64,000 nucleotides of DNA from Spirosoma profusum. GTDB taxonomy: Bacteria > Bacteroidota > Bacteroidia > Cytophagales > Spirosomataceae. Positions 15,254 to 22,406 of the stretch are shown here, piece after piece; positions within the stretch are counted from its first letter, which is position 1, and every line of letters begins with the position of its first letter. Below the pieces are notes generated by a model. That model made no database searches, was not told the origin of the DNA, and was given only the letters and a program-made list of their open reading frames with translations. A program made the translations under genes and the position numbers. Where the stretch lies: contig NZ_JACWZY010000004.1 in the NCBI RefSeq assembly GCF_014699005.1, positions 1 through 64,000 of the forward strand. Reading direction: 5' to 3'.

Positions 15254-15345
15254 TCCTGATTTTCTTTCCCCGTTAGTCGCTCAACTGGTCGAAAAACTTA
15301 CATCGCTCTACCAAATAATTTAGCAAAGGCACTACGTTATTTTAA

Positions 15346-15963
15346 TTACGTCTTCACAGCAAGTGTAGACTGATCTGCTACGTAGCGTTTCGCCAAAAGT
15401 TGCCAGCCAATGTAAGCAATTGGAATCAGCAGTAGTGCGTCAGCTATATGGGCAATCAGTTCAATTCGGGAAATACGGCTGGCCGGGAAGGCAATGGCAC
15501 CCAGGCAAATCAGGTAACCAACCCAGCCTGGAACCACCTTTTTCCGGAGAAAATTAATGCCCAGCACCAATAAACTCAGCGGAAAAAGCGGCCCTGACAT
15601 AAATAACGTAATGTTAAAACTCACCGAATGAATGGCTGCTTCACGTAGCAGCGTTTCTTTGGAAATCCCGAAAACGTTGGCATAAATGCCCCGCATCCCG
15701 AAATTGCTGCCGCTAATACAGCCACAAATGGCTATCAACAACCCCCAACTGGCATAATTAGGTAGTTTATCTTTCAACAGACTAAAAAGGCCAAGCAAAG
15801 CCGGAATCCAGAAAGCAGTTGCCACCACCAGCAACGTACCGCCAACGACAGTGTATTCACCACGTTCCCAGTAGAACGTAGAAACGAAAAATAAGAGCGG
15901 AGCCACGATCATGGAAACACCCCATAACCGCCGTTCGGAGGACGTAGCATTCGAATAATTCAT
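15346..15963 (-). CDS. multi-TM membrane protein of unknown function
   Basis: 205 residues from MNYSNATSSERRLWG; a longer open frame to 16104 overlaps the upstream gene and is not used. Six hydrophobic segments are visible (about residues 14-31, 41-63, 73-90, 118-143, 150-168 and 178-193), which resembles DUF4386-like small membrane proteins, though I cannot name the family with certainty. It starts eight bases after the stop of the 114-aa membrane protein, so both genes form one operon from the minus-strand copy of the divergent ECF promoter. It is likely part of the second ECF regulon. Confidence 0.7.
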   Translation of the reverse strand: MNYSNATSSERRLWGVSMIVAPLLFFVSTFYWERGEYTVVGGTLLVVATAFWIPALLGLFSLLKDKLPNYASWGLLIAICGCISGSNFGMRGIYANVFGISKETLLREAAIHSVSFNITLFMSGPLFPLSLLVLGINFLRKKVVPGWVGYLICLGAIAFPASRISRIELIAHIADALLLIPIAYIGWQLLAKRYVADQSTLAVKT

Positions 15964-15970
15964 GGTCTGA

Positions 15971-16318
15971 TCAGTTTGCATTCGGACGGGAAGAAACCAG
16001 TAGATAATACAACAGAAAGCCGATAGCCGCCGATACCATAATGACGCCATAAGCCAGGCTCGAATCGAACGTAACATCCAGAAAATGAACCACAATGAAG
16101 CCAATTCCCGTGAAAAATAAAATCAACCCCCATTTCAAACTTTCTCTCGGCGACTGGTTTTCCTCTTTCATTTGCCGATGTGCTTCGTGGCTCCACTGGC
16201 CTAATTCGAGCAGACGTCGACGTAGCAGATACGTAGTGAGTGGTCGCATGGTCAGGTAAATGCCAAAGGAGATCGACAAAATCACGTAAGCCCCCTGAAT
16301 ACCATATTGTTCTTCCAT
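15971..16318 (-). CDS. small membrane protein, DUF6249-like
   Basis: 115 residues from MEEQYGIQGAYVILS. The first hydrophobic segment is at about residues 8-25. It is followed by a basic, helical cytoplasmic part (LRRRLLELGQWSHEAHRQMKEENQSPRESLKWG) and two more hydrophobic segments (about 63-80 and 86-106). The start is set by the promoter: the -10 GTCTCAT of the minus-strand ECF site ends 21 bases upstream, and a longer frame would pass through that promoter. It is the first gene of a two-gene membrane operon facing away from the ECF sigma gene. Confidence 0.7.
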   Translation of the reverse strand: MEEQYGIQGAYVILSISFGIYLTMRPLTTYLLRRRLLELGQWSHEAHRQMKEENQSPRESLKWGLILFFTGIGFIVVHFLDVTFDSSLAYGVIMVSAAIGFLLYYLLVSSRPNAN

Positions 16319-16339
16319 AGAATTGTTTCGTTTTTTGCG

Positions 16340-16424
16340 ATGAGACAGTAGCCGACCGATGAATGTTGCAGGGCACAAAAAATTTCTGATAACTGCAACA
16401 TCCCTCCTTGCTGGATTGTCTCAT
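16340..16424. promoter_or_regulatory. two divergent ECF-type promoters with the same bipartite motif
   Basis: Plus strand: CTGCAACAT at 16393-16401, a 16-base spacer, GTCTCAT at 16418-16424. Minus strand: CTGCAACAT at 16371-16363, a 16-base spacer, GTCTCAT at 16346-16340. Both halves and the spacing are identical while the spacers differ, which is what is expected of two promoters read by one sigma factor. The -35 half has the AAC and the -10 half the GTC typical of ECF promoters. The plus copy drives the sigma gene itself, whose ATG (16430) lies six bases after the -10 box. Confidence 0.8.
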
Positions 16425-16429
16425 GAGCG

Positions 16430-16999
16430 ATGAATGATGAGCAGGCACTGGTACGTCAGATTGTGCAGGGTAACGTTCGGGCGTATCAGACGCTGGTCGA
16501 GCGGTACCAGCGGCTGGTGCTGCACATGATTCGACGTATCGTGCAACAGCCCGCCGACGTAGAGGATGTTTGTCAGGATGTGTTTATGAAAGTGTATCAG
16601 CAACTGCCGACGTATCAGTTCGAAGCAAAACTGTCGACCTGGATAGCCACGATTGCCTACCGAACGGGTATCAACTACGTAAAGAAGCATCATCGGGAGT
16701 CGTTTCATCACTCTTTCGACCAACTGGATGATACGGATATTTTATCACAGCTACCGAATCCAGAGGACGTAGTACAACAGGATGACTGGCACGCTTTTCT
16801 GCATCGTCAGATTGATCGGTTACCCATTCACTATCGCACCGTACTTACGTTATATCATTTGGAAGAGTTGTCGTACGAAGAAATTGGACAGATTACTTCC
16901 ATGCCCGAAGGCACTGTGAAGAATTACCTGTTTCGTGCGAGAAGACTCCTGAAAAACGCGCTGGAAGCGCATCAAACCCGAGAAAAAAACTATGAATAA
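16430..16999 (+). CDS. ECF RNA polymerase sigma factor, probably autoregulated
   Basis: 189 residues. The N-terminus MNDEQALVRQIVQGNVRAYQTLVERY is normal region 2 start; PADVEDVCQDVFMKVYQQLPTYQFEAKLSTWIATIAYRTGINYVKK is the region 2 core (about residues 40-85) and HYRTVLTLYHLEELSYEEIGQITSMPEGTVKNYLFRARRLLKN is region 4 (about 136-178). The ATG lies about where transcription from the ECF promoter should begin, so the mRNA is probably leaderless. The downstream membrane-protein gene overlaps it by eight bases. The same promoter motif faces the two membrane-protein genes on the other strand, which defines at least part of its regulon. Confidence 0.95.
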   Translation: MNDEQALVRQIVQGNVRAYQTLVERYQRLVLHMIRRIVQQPADVEDVCQDVFMKVYQQLPTYQFEAKLSTWIATIAYRTGINYVKKHHRESFHHSFDQLDDTDILSQLPNPEDVVQQDDWHAFLHRQIDRLPIHYRTVLTLYHLEELSYEEIGQITSMPEGTVKNYLFRARRLLKNALEAHQTREKNYE

Positions 17000-17414
17000 C
17001 TCAACCGACCAGCAGCTTCAGGAATTTCTGGATGCCCAGCAACGTAACGAGCAGGCTCAGCTCCCGACTACTTTCAACCAGGAAGACGTAGCAACTTACA
17101 AACGACTGTTTGAAGAACTAACTCACGAGCCACCTGATACTTATCTGAGTTTTTCGTTTTCGAATAAGGTTACGCGACAGATTCAAAGGCAAACTATGGA
17201 TCGCAGTGAACGTAACGCTTTTTTGATTTACGGAATGAGTGTTCTGTTCATGATTTTTGTAGCGGGTTTTGTGCTTATCAATGCCCCCGGTGCTACGTTC
17301 GAAAAAAGTATATCTCGATTGGCACTACCAGTAGTGTTATTATTGTTCGGGCTGGGCTTTATTCAATGGGCGGATTATCGACTTTTGAAACGTAGCAGAC
17401 GGCAAAAATTTTAG
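16992..17414 (+). CDS. two-TM membrane protein, likely partner of the ECF sigma factor
   Basis: 140 residues without a recognised domain name. The first about 70 residues are soluble and helical (STDQQLQEFLDAQQRNEQAQLPTTF, YKRLFEELTHEP), followed by transmembrane segments at about residues 76-96 (NAFLIYGMSVLFMIFVAGFVLI) and 112-128 (LPVVLLLFGLGFIQWADY) and a basic tail. The gene overlaps the end of the sigma gene by eight bases, the coupled arrangement typical of ECF sigma/anti-sigma pairs. No zinc-binding HxxxCxxC anti-sigma motif is present, so the anti-sigma role is inferred from position and topology only. Confidence 0.7.
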   Translation: MNNSTDQQLQEFLDAQQRNEQAQLPTTFNQEDVATYKRLFEELTHEPPDTYLSFSFSNKVTRQIQRQTMDRSERNAFLIYGMSVLFMIFVAGFVLINAPGATFEKSISRLALPVVLLLFGLGFIQWADYRLLKRSRRQKF

Positions 17415-17490
17415 AATACCTCCTTCAAGTGTGCTTTTGGTGAACAAAATCGTTACGTATTCGTCAATATAACGTAGCAACGATACGTTC

Positions 17491-17991
17491 ATGGCCCAAA
17501 ATAACCGCGCTTTCAACTACGACCTGGATTACCGCCACTTAGACCTGCGTGTACAACCTGAACTCTATCGCGTAGGAAAAGGTGAGATGGGCGTTCTGTT
17601 AGTACGTCCGTATAAAGACGAAATTCTGCCGCACTGGCGATTCAAAACGCCGGAAATTGCCCGCGAATCGTCGGAGAAAATCTACCAACTCTTTCTTGAT
17701 TATAAAGCAAAAGGCGATTTTATCGGTATGGACATGGCTCGTAAGTTTCTGCAAATGGGCTATACACGGTCACGGCGCTACGCCAATCACCGAACTGGCA
17801 AAAAATATGACGGCCCCGTTCCCGACGATAAAAAAGGGCAGTCGGGCGCTCATGGACGCGACCAATTACCGCGCGAAGAAGACCCAGTGAAAGCCGAATC
17901 CGCACGGATTTTTTACGGAAAATATCTGGAAGCTCGGGAAGATGATGAGTACAAAAAACTAAAAAAAGAATGGCAGCAGAAATACGGTTGA
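17491..17991 (+). CDS. DUF4385 family protein
   Basis: 166 residues, soluble, rich in charged and aromatic residues. It has the family's conserved segments NYDLDYRHLDLRVQPELYRVGKGEMGVLLV near the start, EILPHWRFKTPEIARESS (about residues 45-62), GMDMARKFLQMGYTRSRRYANH (about 79-100) and KYDGPVPDDKKGQS. Some members also occur in large phages. No function is established that I can name. It lies just upstream of the RNA ligase/HD-Pnk pair on the same strand, separated by a probable promoter and a hairpin, so a shared role is possible but not shown. Confidence 0.85.
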   Translation: MAQNNRAFNYDLDYRHLDLRVQPELYRVGKGEMGVLLVRPYKDEILPHWRFKTPEIARESSEKIYQLFLDYKAKGDFIGMDMARKFLQMGYTRSRRYANHRTGKKYDGPVPDDKKGQSGAHGRDQLPREEDPVKAESARIFYGKYLEAREDDEYKKLKKEWQQKYG

Positions 17992-18020
17992 ATTTCTTTT
18001 ACTGAATAGCTGTATCTTTG
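17988..18020 (+). promoter_or_regulatory. promoter of the RNA-repair operon
   Basis: TTG at 17988-17990 and TATCTTTG at 18013-18020 (a full TAnnTTTG match) are separated by 22 bases, close to Bacteroidota promoter spacing. The -33 part overlaps the stop codon of the DUF4385 gene. The transcript would start near 18024 and carry a leader of about 130 nt before the ligase ATG. Confidence 0.55.
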
Positions 18021-18072
18021 CCCCGTTAACGTATCACTAACCGTCTAACACACTGAATGTCATGTAATCGCG

Positions 18073-18127
18073 CACAGGTTCCACTTCAAGGATAGCCTTC
18101 ACCGCCTGGTGAAGTGCCTGTGTTTTT
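18073..18127 (+). terminator. leader hairpin with T tract before the RNA ligase gene (attenuator candidate)
   Basis: CACAGG (18073-18078) pairs with CCTGTG (18117-18122), and CACTTCA (18082-18088) with TGAAGTG (18110-18116), with a 3-base bulge, followed by TTTTT. Inside the loop CTTCACC (18098-18104) can pair instead with GGTGAAG (18108-18114), using part of the same 3' strand. Two mutually exclusive folds in a leader between promoter and gene are the layout of an attenuator. Alternatively it simply ends the DUF4385 transcript. Confidence 0.6.
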
Positions 18128-18152
18128 ATTGTTCACTCAAACGCGATTTACT

Positions 18153-18845
18153 ATGATTTCCCGCAAATACGGTCGAACGTATCATTACCCCTTTTCGCCG
18201 GGTACAACCAGCGACGACCGCATCAATCACTACGTTGACGATGACATTTCCCGCATCCAGACACTCGTCCATACCGAAAAATTGGATGGCGAAAATAACT
18301 GTTTAAACCGCTATGGCGTGTTTGCCCGCTCGCATGCGGCTCCCACGGACTCTCCCTGGACGCGCCACCTTCGCGACCGTTGGGCCATCTTAAAATACGA
18401 TCTGGGCGACTTGGAGGTGTTTGGCGAAAACCTGTATGCAGTGCATTCCATCGTTTATCCCAACATCGACGCTTATTTCTACGTTTTTGCCATCCGCGAA
18501 ATCGACCAATGGCTCTCCTGGGAAGAAACCCAATTTTATGCCCAACTGCTCGATTTCCCGACGGTGCCAGTGCTGGCTTTGCAATCACAGCCGTTCAATG
18601 TTAACGCGCTCGAAACGGATGTCAGGCAATGGGCCAGCGAACCTGGCGTATTTGGGTCGTATGATGCCCTGACGGGCGAACCCTGCACCCGCGAAGGTGT
18701 AGTTAGCCGCAACGCCGATAGTTTTTCGCTAGACGCTCACCGACATAACGTATTCAAATACGTTCGGAAAGGACATGTGAAGACGGATGAACACTGGACC
18801 CGGGATTGGAAACGCGCCCGTCTGCTCAATGAACAGCCTGAGTGA
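18153..18845 (+). CDS. ATP-dependent RNA ligase family protein
   Basis: 230 residues from MISRKYGRTYHYPFSPG; an in-frame ATG at 18114 is rejected because it lies inside the leader hairpin. Nucleotidyltransferase motifs are in order: motif I EKLDGEN with the nucleophile K43, motif III EVFGENLYA (88-96), motif IV REGVVSR (180-186) and motif V VFKYVRKGH (200-208, lysines 202 and 206). The enzyme should seal 5'-phosphate and 3'-OH RNA ends through ligase-AMP and RNA-AMP intermediates. The next gene encodes an HD-Pnk end-healing enzyme 33 bp away, which supplies exactly those ends, so the two form an RNA repair operon. Confidence 0.88.
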   Translation: MISRKYGRTYHYPFSPGTTSDDRINHYVDDDISRIQTLVHTEKLDGENNCLNRYGVFARSHAAPTDSPWTRHLRDRWAILKYDLGDLEVFGENLYAVHSIVYPNIDAYFYVFAIREIDQWLSWEETQFYAQLLDFPTVPVLALQSQPFNVNALETDVRQWASEPGVFGSYDALTGEPCTREGVVSRNADSFSLDAHRHNVFKYVRKGHVKTDEHWTRDWKRARLLNEQPE

Positions 18846-18878
18846 TAACAAGCTCAGTCATTAACTTATTTGCTTATT

Positions 18879-20024
18879 ATGTGGACATTCACCAACGATA
18901 AACAATGGGCTGCCATGGCGCGTCGCTTTCCCGAAATTCGGGATATGGCGGGCGTCGTGCAGGACCCGCGTCACCACGCCGAAGGCGACGTAGCTATTCA
19001 TACTCAGTTAGTATTATCGGCTCTGACTAACTATACGTCCTATCAATCGTTACCGGTTGATTCTCAGGAATTGGTCTGGACGGCCGCCCTATTGCACGAC
19101 GTAGAAAAACGCTCGACAACGGTGGTTGAGCCAGATGGCAGTGTTACGTCACGAGGTCACGCCCGCAAAGGGGAACGTACCGTTCGGGAATTGCTATACA
19201 CCGGCTACCGGCTTGATACGTCGCCATCTTTTGTGGAGCGGGAGCAGATTTGCAAACTGGTCCGGTATCACGGATTACCACTCTGGATTTTCGAGAAGCC
19301 CGATCCGCTAAAAACGCTATTACAGGCAAGTCTGGAGGTTAATACGGAATGGCTCACGATGCTGGCGCGCGCCGATGTGCTGGGCCGTATCTGCACCGAC
19401 CAGGCCGATTTGCTGTACCGAATCGATTTATTCGAAGAGTTTTGCCGTGATAATCAGTGTTGGGGCCAGCCTTACCCGTTTGTAAGCGACGAGGCTCGTT
19501 ATTACTACTTCACGCACGAAACAGCGTATCCGGATTACGTACCGTTTCCGGAAGCGGGTTCTGAGGTTGTGCTATTATCAGGTTTGCCGGGTGTTGGGAA
19601 AGATACGTTCATCGCTCAGCATCTATCTGATTGGCCAGTAATTAGCCTGGATACGTATCGACGAAAGTTAAAAATCAGTCCGACGGATAAACAGGGTACC
19701 AGCTACGTAGTGCACCTGGCAAAGGAAGAGGCTAAGACAATGCTACGTAGTAAAACTTCGTTTGTCTGGAACGCTACAAACCTGACTCGTCAGCTTCGGC
19801 AGCAACTGATTGACCTGTTTACTACGTATAAGGCGCAAGTCCGGTTGGTATATCTTGAAGTACCTCATCAGCAGTTGGTTCGGCAAAATGAAACCCGCGA
19901 ACACGTAGTGCCTGGCGACGTACTGGACCGGATGTTTCAGCGATTGGAAATCCCTGCTTTGTGGGAAGCACACGACGTACAGTATTTCGTGCCCGAACGT
20001 ATCGAATCCACAATTTCGTCCTAG
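18879..20024 (+). CDS. HD-Pnk: 2',3'-phosphoesterase and 5'-OH polynucleotide kinase
   Basis: 381 residues from MWTFTNDKQWAAMARRF. The N-terminal half is an HD phosphohydrolase: H41, H73-D74 in ALLHDVEK, H94 in RGHARKGE, H131 in YHGLP and D165 in ARADVLGR fit its metal-binding set. The C-terminal half is a P-loop kinase with Walker A GLPGVGKDT (235-243, K241) and a substrate aspartate in ISLDTYRRKL. Runella slithyformis HD-Pnk, from a close relative, is known to have this domain order and to remove 2',3'-cyclic phosphates and phosphorylate 5'-OH ends. With the ligase upstream the operon can heal and seal broken RNA, for example tRNA cut by ribonuclease toxins. Confidence 0.9.
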   Translation: MWTFTNDKQWAAMARRFPEIRDMAGVVQDPRHHAEGDVAIHTQLVLSALTNYTSYQSLPVDSQELVWTAALLHDVEKRSTTVVEPDGSVTSRGHARKGERTVRELLYTGYRLDTSPSFVEREQICKLVRYHGLPLWIFEKPDPLKTLLQASLEVNTEWLTMLARADVLGRICTDQADLLYRIDLFEEFCRDNQCWGQPYPFVSDEARYYYFTHETAYPDYVPFPEAGSEVVLLSGLPGVGKDTFIAQHLSDWPVISLDTYRRKLKISPTDKQGTSYVVHLAKEEAKTMLRSKTSFVWNATNLTRQLRQQLIDLFTTYKAQVRLVYLEVPHQQLVRQNETREHVVPGDVLDRMFQRLEIPALWEAHDVQYFVPERIESTISS

Positions 20025-20042
20025 GGAAGCCATTTCTTTGCG

Positions 20043-20050
20043 TAGTTTTG
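20043..20050 (+). promoter_or_regulatory. -7 promoter box upstream of folD
   Basis: TAGTTTTG matches TAnnTTTG. It lies 109 bases before the folD ATG, and the leader between them contains a GAGCGAAA-type repeat. No convincing -33 box was seen. Confidence 0.4.
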
Positions 20051-20061
20051 CGCCACGTTCA

Positions 20062-20085
20062 ATGAGCGAAAGAATGAACGAGTGA
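20062..20085. repeat. octamer repeat GARYGAAN, folD leader copy
   Basis: Three consecutive units read GAGCGAAA, GAATGAAC and GAGTGAAA. A weakly complementary pyrimidine segment (TTCTTTCGCCTTTTCAAACT) lies near 20132-20151, so a poor hairpin is possible. This is the only copy of the family on a plus-strand transcript. Confidence 0.6.
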
Positions 20086-20158
20086 AACCGGGCCGCCGGA
20101 GCGGAGCGAAATATTGCTAAATCACATTTTGTTCTTTCGCCTTTTCAAACTTTCATTC

Positions 20159-21043
20159 ATGCAACTCCTTGACGGTAAACTCCTTTCTTCTCAAATCAAA
20201 CAGGAAATTGCGGCCGAAGTCACGCAGATACGTGAACAGGGCGGCAAAATTCCGCATCTGGTCGCGATTCTGGTAGGCAACAATGGGGCATCAGAAACCT
20301 ACGTAGCATCGAAAATGAAGAACTGCGAGGAAGTGGGAATGCATTCCACACTCATCCGGTTTGATACGTCGGTTACCGAAGATGAACTGCTGGCTAGAGT
20401 TCGCGAAGTCAACGACAATCCAGATATGGACGGCCTGATTGTGCAGCTCCCCCTCCCCGCTCATATCAACCCTGACAAGATTATGGAAACCATCAATCCA
20501 GCTAAAGACGTGGATGGTTTTCACCCAATTAATATTGGTAGGATGGCGAAAGGATTGCCCGCCTACGTATCGGCTACTCCGCAGGGCGTACTTGATATGA
20601 TAAAACGGTACGGTATCGAAACGTCTGGCAAACATTGCGTGGTGGTCGGACGCAGCCAGATTGTTGGCCTGCCCATGTCGATTCTGATGCAACGCAATAC
20701 GTATCCGGGCAACTGCACCGTTACGCTCACCCACAGCCGCACCCGAAACCTGGCCGAAATCTGCCGAACAGCCGACATTCTGGTAGCGGCTTTAGGCAAG
20801 CCAGAGTTCGTAACCGCCGACATGGTAAAAGAAGGCGCTGTAGTGATTGACGTAGGTCTGGAACGCGTTCCCGACGCTACTAAAAAAAGCGGTTTTGCCT
20901 TAAAAGGGGACGTAAAATTCAGCGAGGTAGCCCCAAAAACCAGCTTCATTACGCCTGTGCCTGGTGGCGTTGGCCTGATGACGATTTGCTCGCTGATGCA
21001 GAATACGCTGAAAGCCGCCCGGGGCGAGGTTTATGGCAAATAG
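20159..21043 (+). CDS. folD: bifunctional methylenetetrahydrofolate dehydrogenase/cyclohydrolase
   Basis: 294 residues from [16 protein letters not shown]. The enzyme oxidises 5,10-methylene-THF with NADP and hydrolyses the product to 10-formyl-THF in one-carbon metabolism. The active-site signature is [16 protein letters not shown] (about residues 45-60, catalytic Lys in SKMK), followed by [27 protein letters not shown], the NADP-binding [19 protein letters not shown] (about 159-177) and the C-terminal [18 protein letters not shown]. An open frame starting at 20114 adds 15 residues with no similarity to the family and is rejected. The gene stands alone and ends in a strong terminator. Confidence 0.96.
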   Translation: MQLLDGKLLSSQIKQEIAAEVTQIREQGGKIPHLVAILVGNNGASETYVASKMKNCEEVGMHSTLIRFDTSVTEDELLARVREVNDNPDMDGLIVQLPLPAHINPDKIMETINPAKDVDGFHPINIGRMAKGLPAYVSATPQGVLDMIKRYGIETSGKHCVVVGRSQIVGLPMSILMQRNTYPGNCTVTLTHSRTRNLAEICRTADILVAALGKPEFVTADMVKEGAVVIDVGLERVPDATKKSGFALKGDVKFSEVAPKTSFITPVPGGVGLMTICSLMQNTLKAARGEVYGK

Positions 21044-21147
21044 TGCTTTTAAATAGCCAATCTGCATTTACGTGATTTGTTTCGTTGTTTGTCATAAACC
21101 TAAGTCATGTAATACTAACTCCTTTGTACCTTCTCTGGCTGCATTTA

Positions 21148-21190
21148 TTAATAGAATCGCGGCACTATTGAAATGCCGCGATTCTATTAA
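21148..21190. terminator. bidirectional terminator after folD
   Basis: There is a 17-bp perfect stem, TTAATAGAATCGCGGCA with its complement at 21174-21190, and a 9-base loop. It lies between folD and the convergent lipoprotein remnant, and marks the boundary between core DNA and the AT-rich island. Confidence 0.8.
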
Positions 21191-21230
21191 TACACAATAA
21201 TTAATTTGTAAAACTCACAATCAATGTTTA

Positions 21231-22151
21231 TTAGTTTTGTGAAATCGCTGCAACTGTTGTCTGTTGATAGGCTCCAACACCTAACTGGTAGGATTGAACA
21301 ACGGTTTGTGTTTCAACGCCTAACCCGCCACCGCTCATCCCAGTTGTTGTGTAGGAATAGGTTAATGTTCCACTGACATAGTAGCCACCGTTTGCCATCT
21401 GTGTCCCCTGGTTAGCGTCTCCGTAAAAGCCAATGGAATTGCCATGTTCGCCTGTTGCCTGGACAGTTACTTGCACTCCCACTACCTGGCCATTTGGCCC
21501 AGTATTCCAATCAGTAATAACATAAACAGTTCCATCTCCACCAGCAGAAAATGACTGAGTACTATGATAGCTATACCCATTTGATCCCGGAGATGCGCCA
21601 AACTGTTTAGATGGAGACGTATCACCTTCGTCAGGATTATCTGGATCACACTCTATCTCGGGATCCTGACAATTTTCTGAAGATTGAGTCATTCTTCCTG
21701 TTCCAAGGGGTTCATTAAATGGTTTAGCAGCAGTTCTGGCACCTAATTCAGTTGCTTCGTTCTTTTTACCTAAACGATACTTCTTCTTTGCTTCTAATTG
21801 TTGTTGAAGTTTGTTCGCATCTAGTTTTATTAAATTTTCAAAAGCTGCTTTGACATCAGTTGGCATAGCGTCGCCACCCTTTATCTCAGTCTTAACTTGA
21901 ATGGTTTGATTAGTTAGTAATAGCTTACTTCTTGCGTCAATACCAGCTTTAAACTCTTCAATTGAATTGAGCGGTATAACTTCATTGCTTTTAAGTTGCG
22001 AAACAGGCTTTAGAATTATACCTCGATCACTAGCATATTTTATTAGATCTTCGTTTACTTTGCTTTAGTAATCCCTTTGAAAATTGTTGACACTTGAGTT
22101 ACACCCGACCAAAAGTCCAACCATCATTGCAGGCAAGATTAGCGTTTTCAT
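21231..22151 (-). pseudogene. lipoprotein gene interrupted by one in-frame TAA
   Basis: From the ATG at 22151 the minus strand reads MKTLILPAMMVGLLVGC, a clear lipoprotein signal with lipobox LVGC, then NSSVNNFQRDY and a TAA at 22067-22065. The same frame continues without further stops for another 277 codons to 21231: first a Lys/Glu-rich segment (LIKYASDRGIILKPVSQLKS), then from 21866 a Gln/Lys-rich helix, an acidic linker (DPEIECDPDNPDEGD) and a Gly/Ser/Thr/Tyr-rich C-terminal domain. A single base change would restore the gene. Family unknown. It is AT-rich with almost no TACGT/ACGTA words, so probably acquired. A sequencing error is the main alternative to a real nonsense mutation. Confidence 0.7.
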
Positions 22152-22227
22152 TTATTAGTCGTTTAAAGTGAAAGAATAACATACAAATAGCGCTACATTT
22201 TCTTAACTTTACTCGATCAAAAATGTT

Positions 22228-22406
22228 ATGAAAAGTATCTATATTATTCTATTTACGATTTTCGTTTTTTTGCTGCTTCAGCAGCTGCACTACTGATCTT
22301 ACTTGTGCTGCAAGGTCGAAAGGAAGCGAAAATGTTTTCGGTAGTTTGTATAGTTTTTACGCTCCTATCTATCCTAGTAGGCTATAAACTTAGAAAACTG
22401 AAGTAG
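22228..22406 (+). pseudogene. small two-TM protein gene with a frameshift at a T run
   Basis: The ATG at 22228 gives MKSIYIILFTIFVFLLL and then ends early. Shifting frame at the seven-T run near 22266 gives a long continuation, FAASAALLILLVLQGRKEAKMFSVVCIVFTLLSILVGYKLRKLK, ending at 22406. Together they form a plausible protein of about 60 residues with two membrane helices separated by a basic loop. Homopolymer slippage or a sequencing error explains the break. The stop lies within a few bases of the point where the truncated antiporter sequence begins. Confidence 0.5.
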
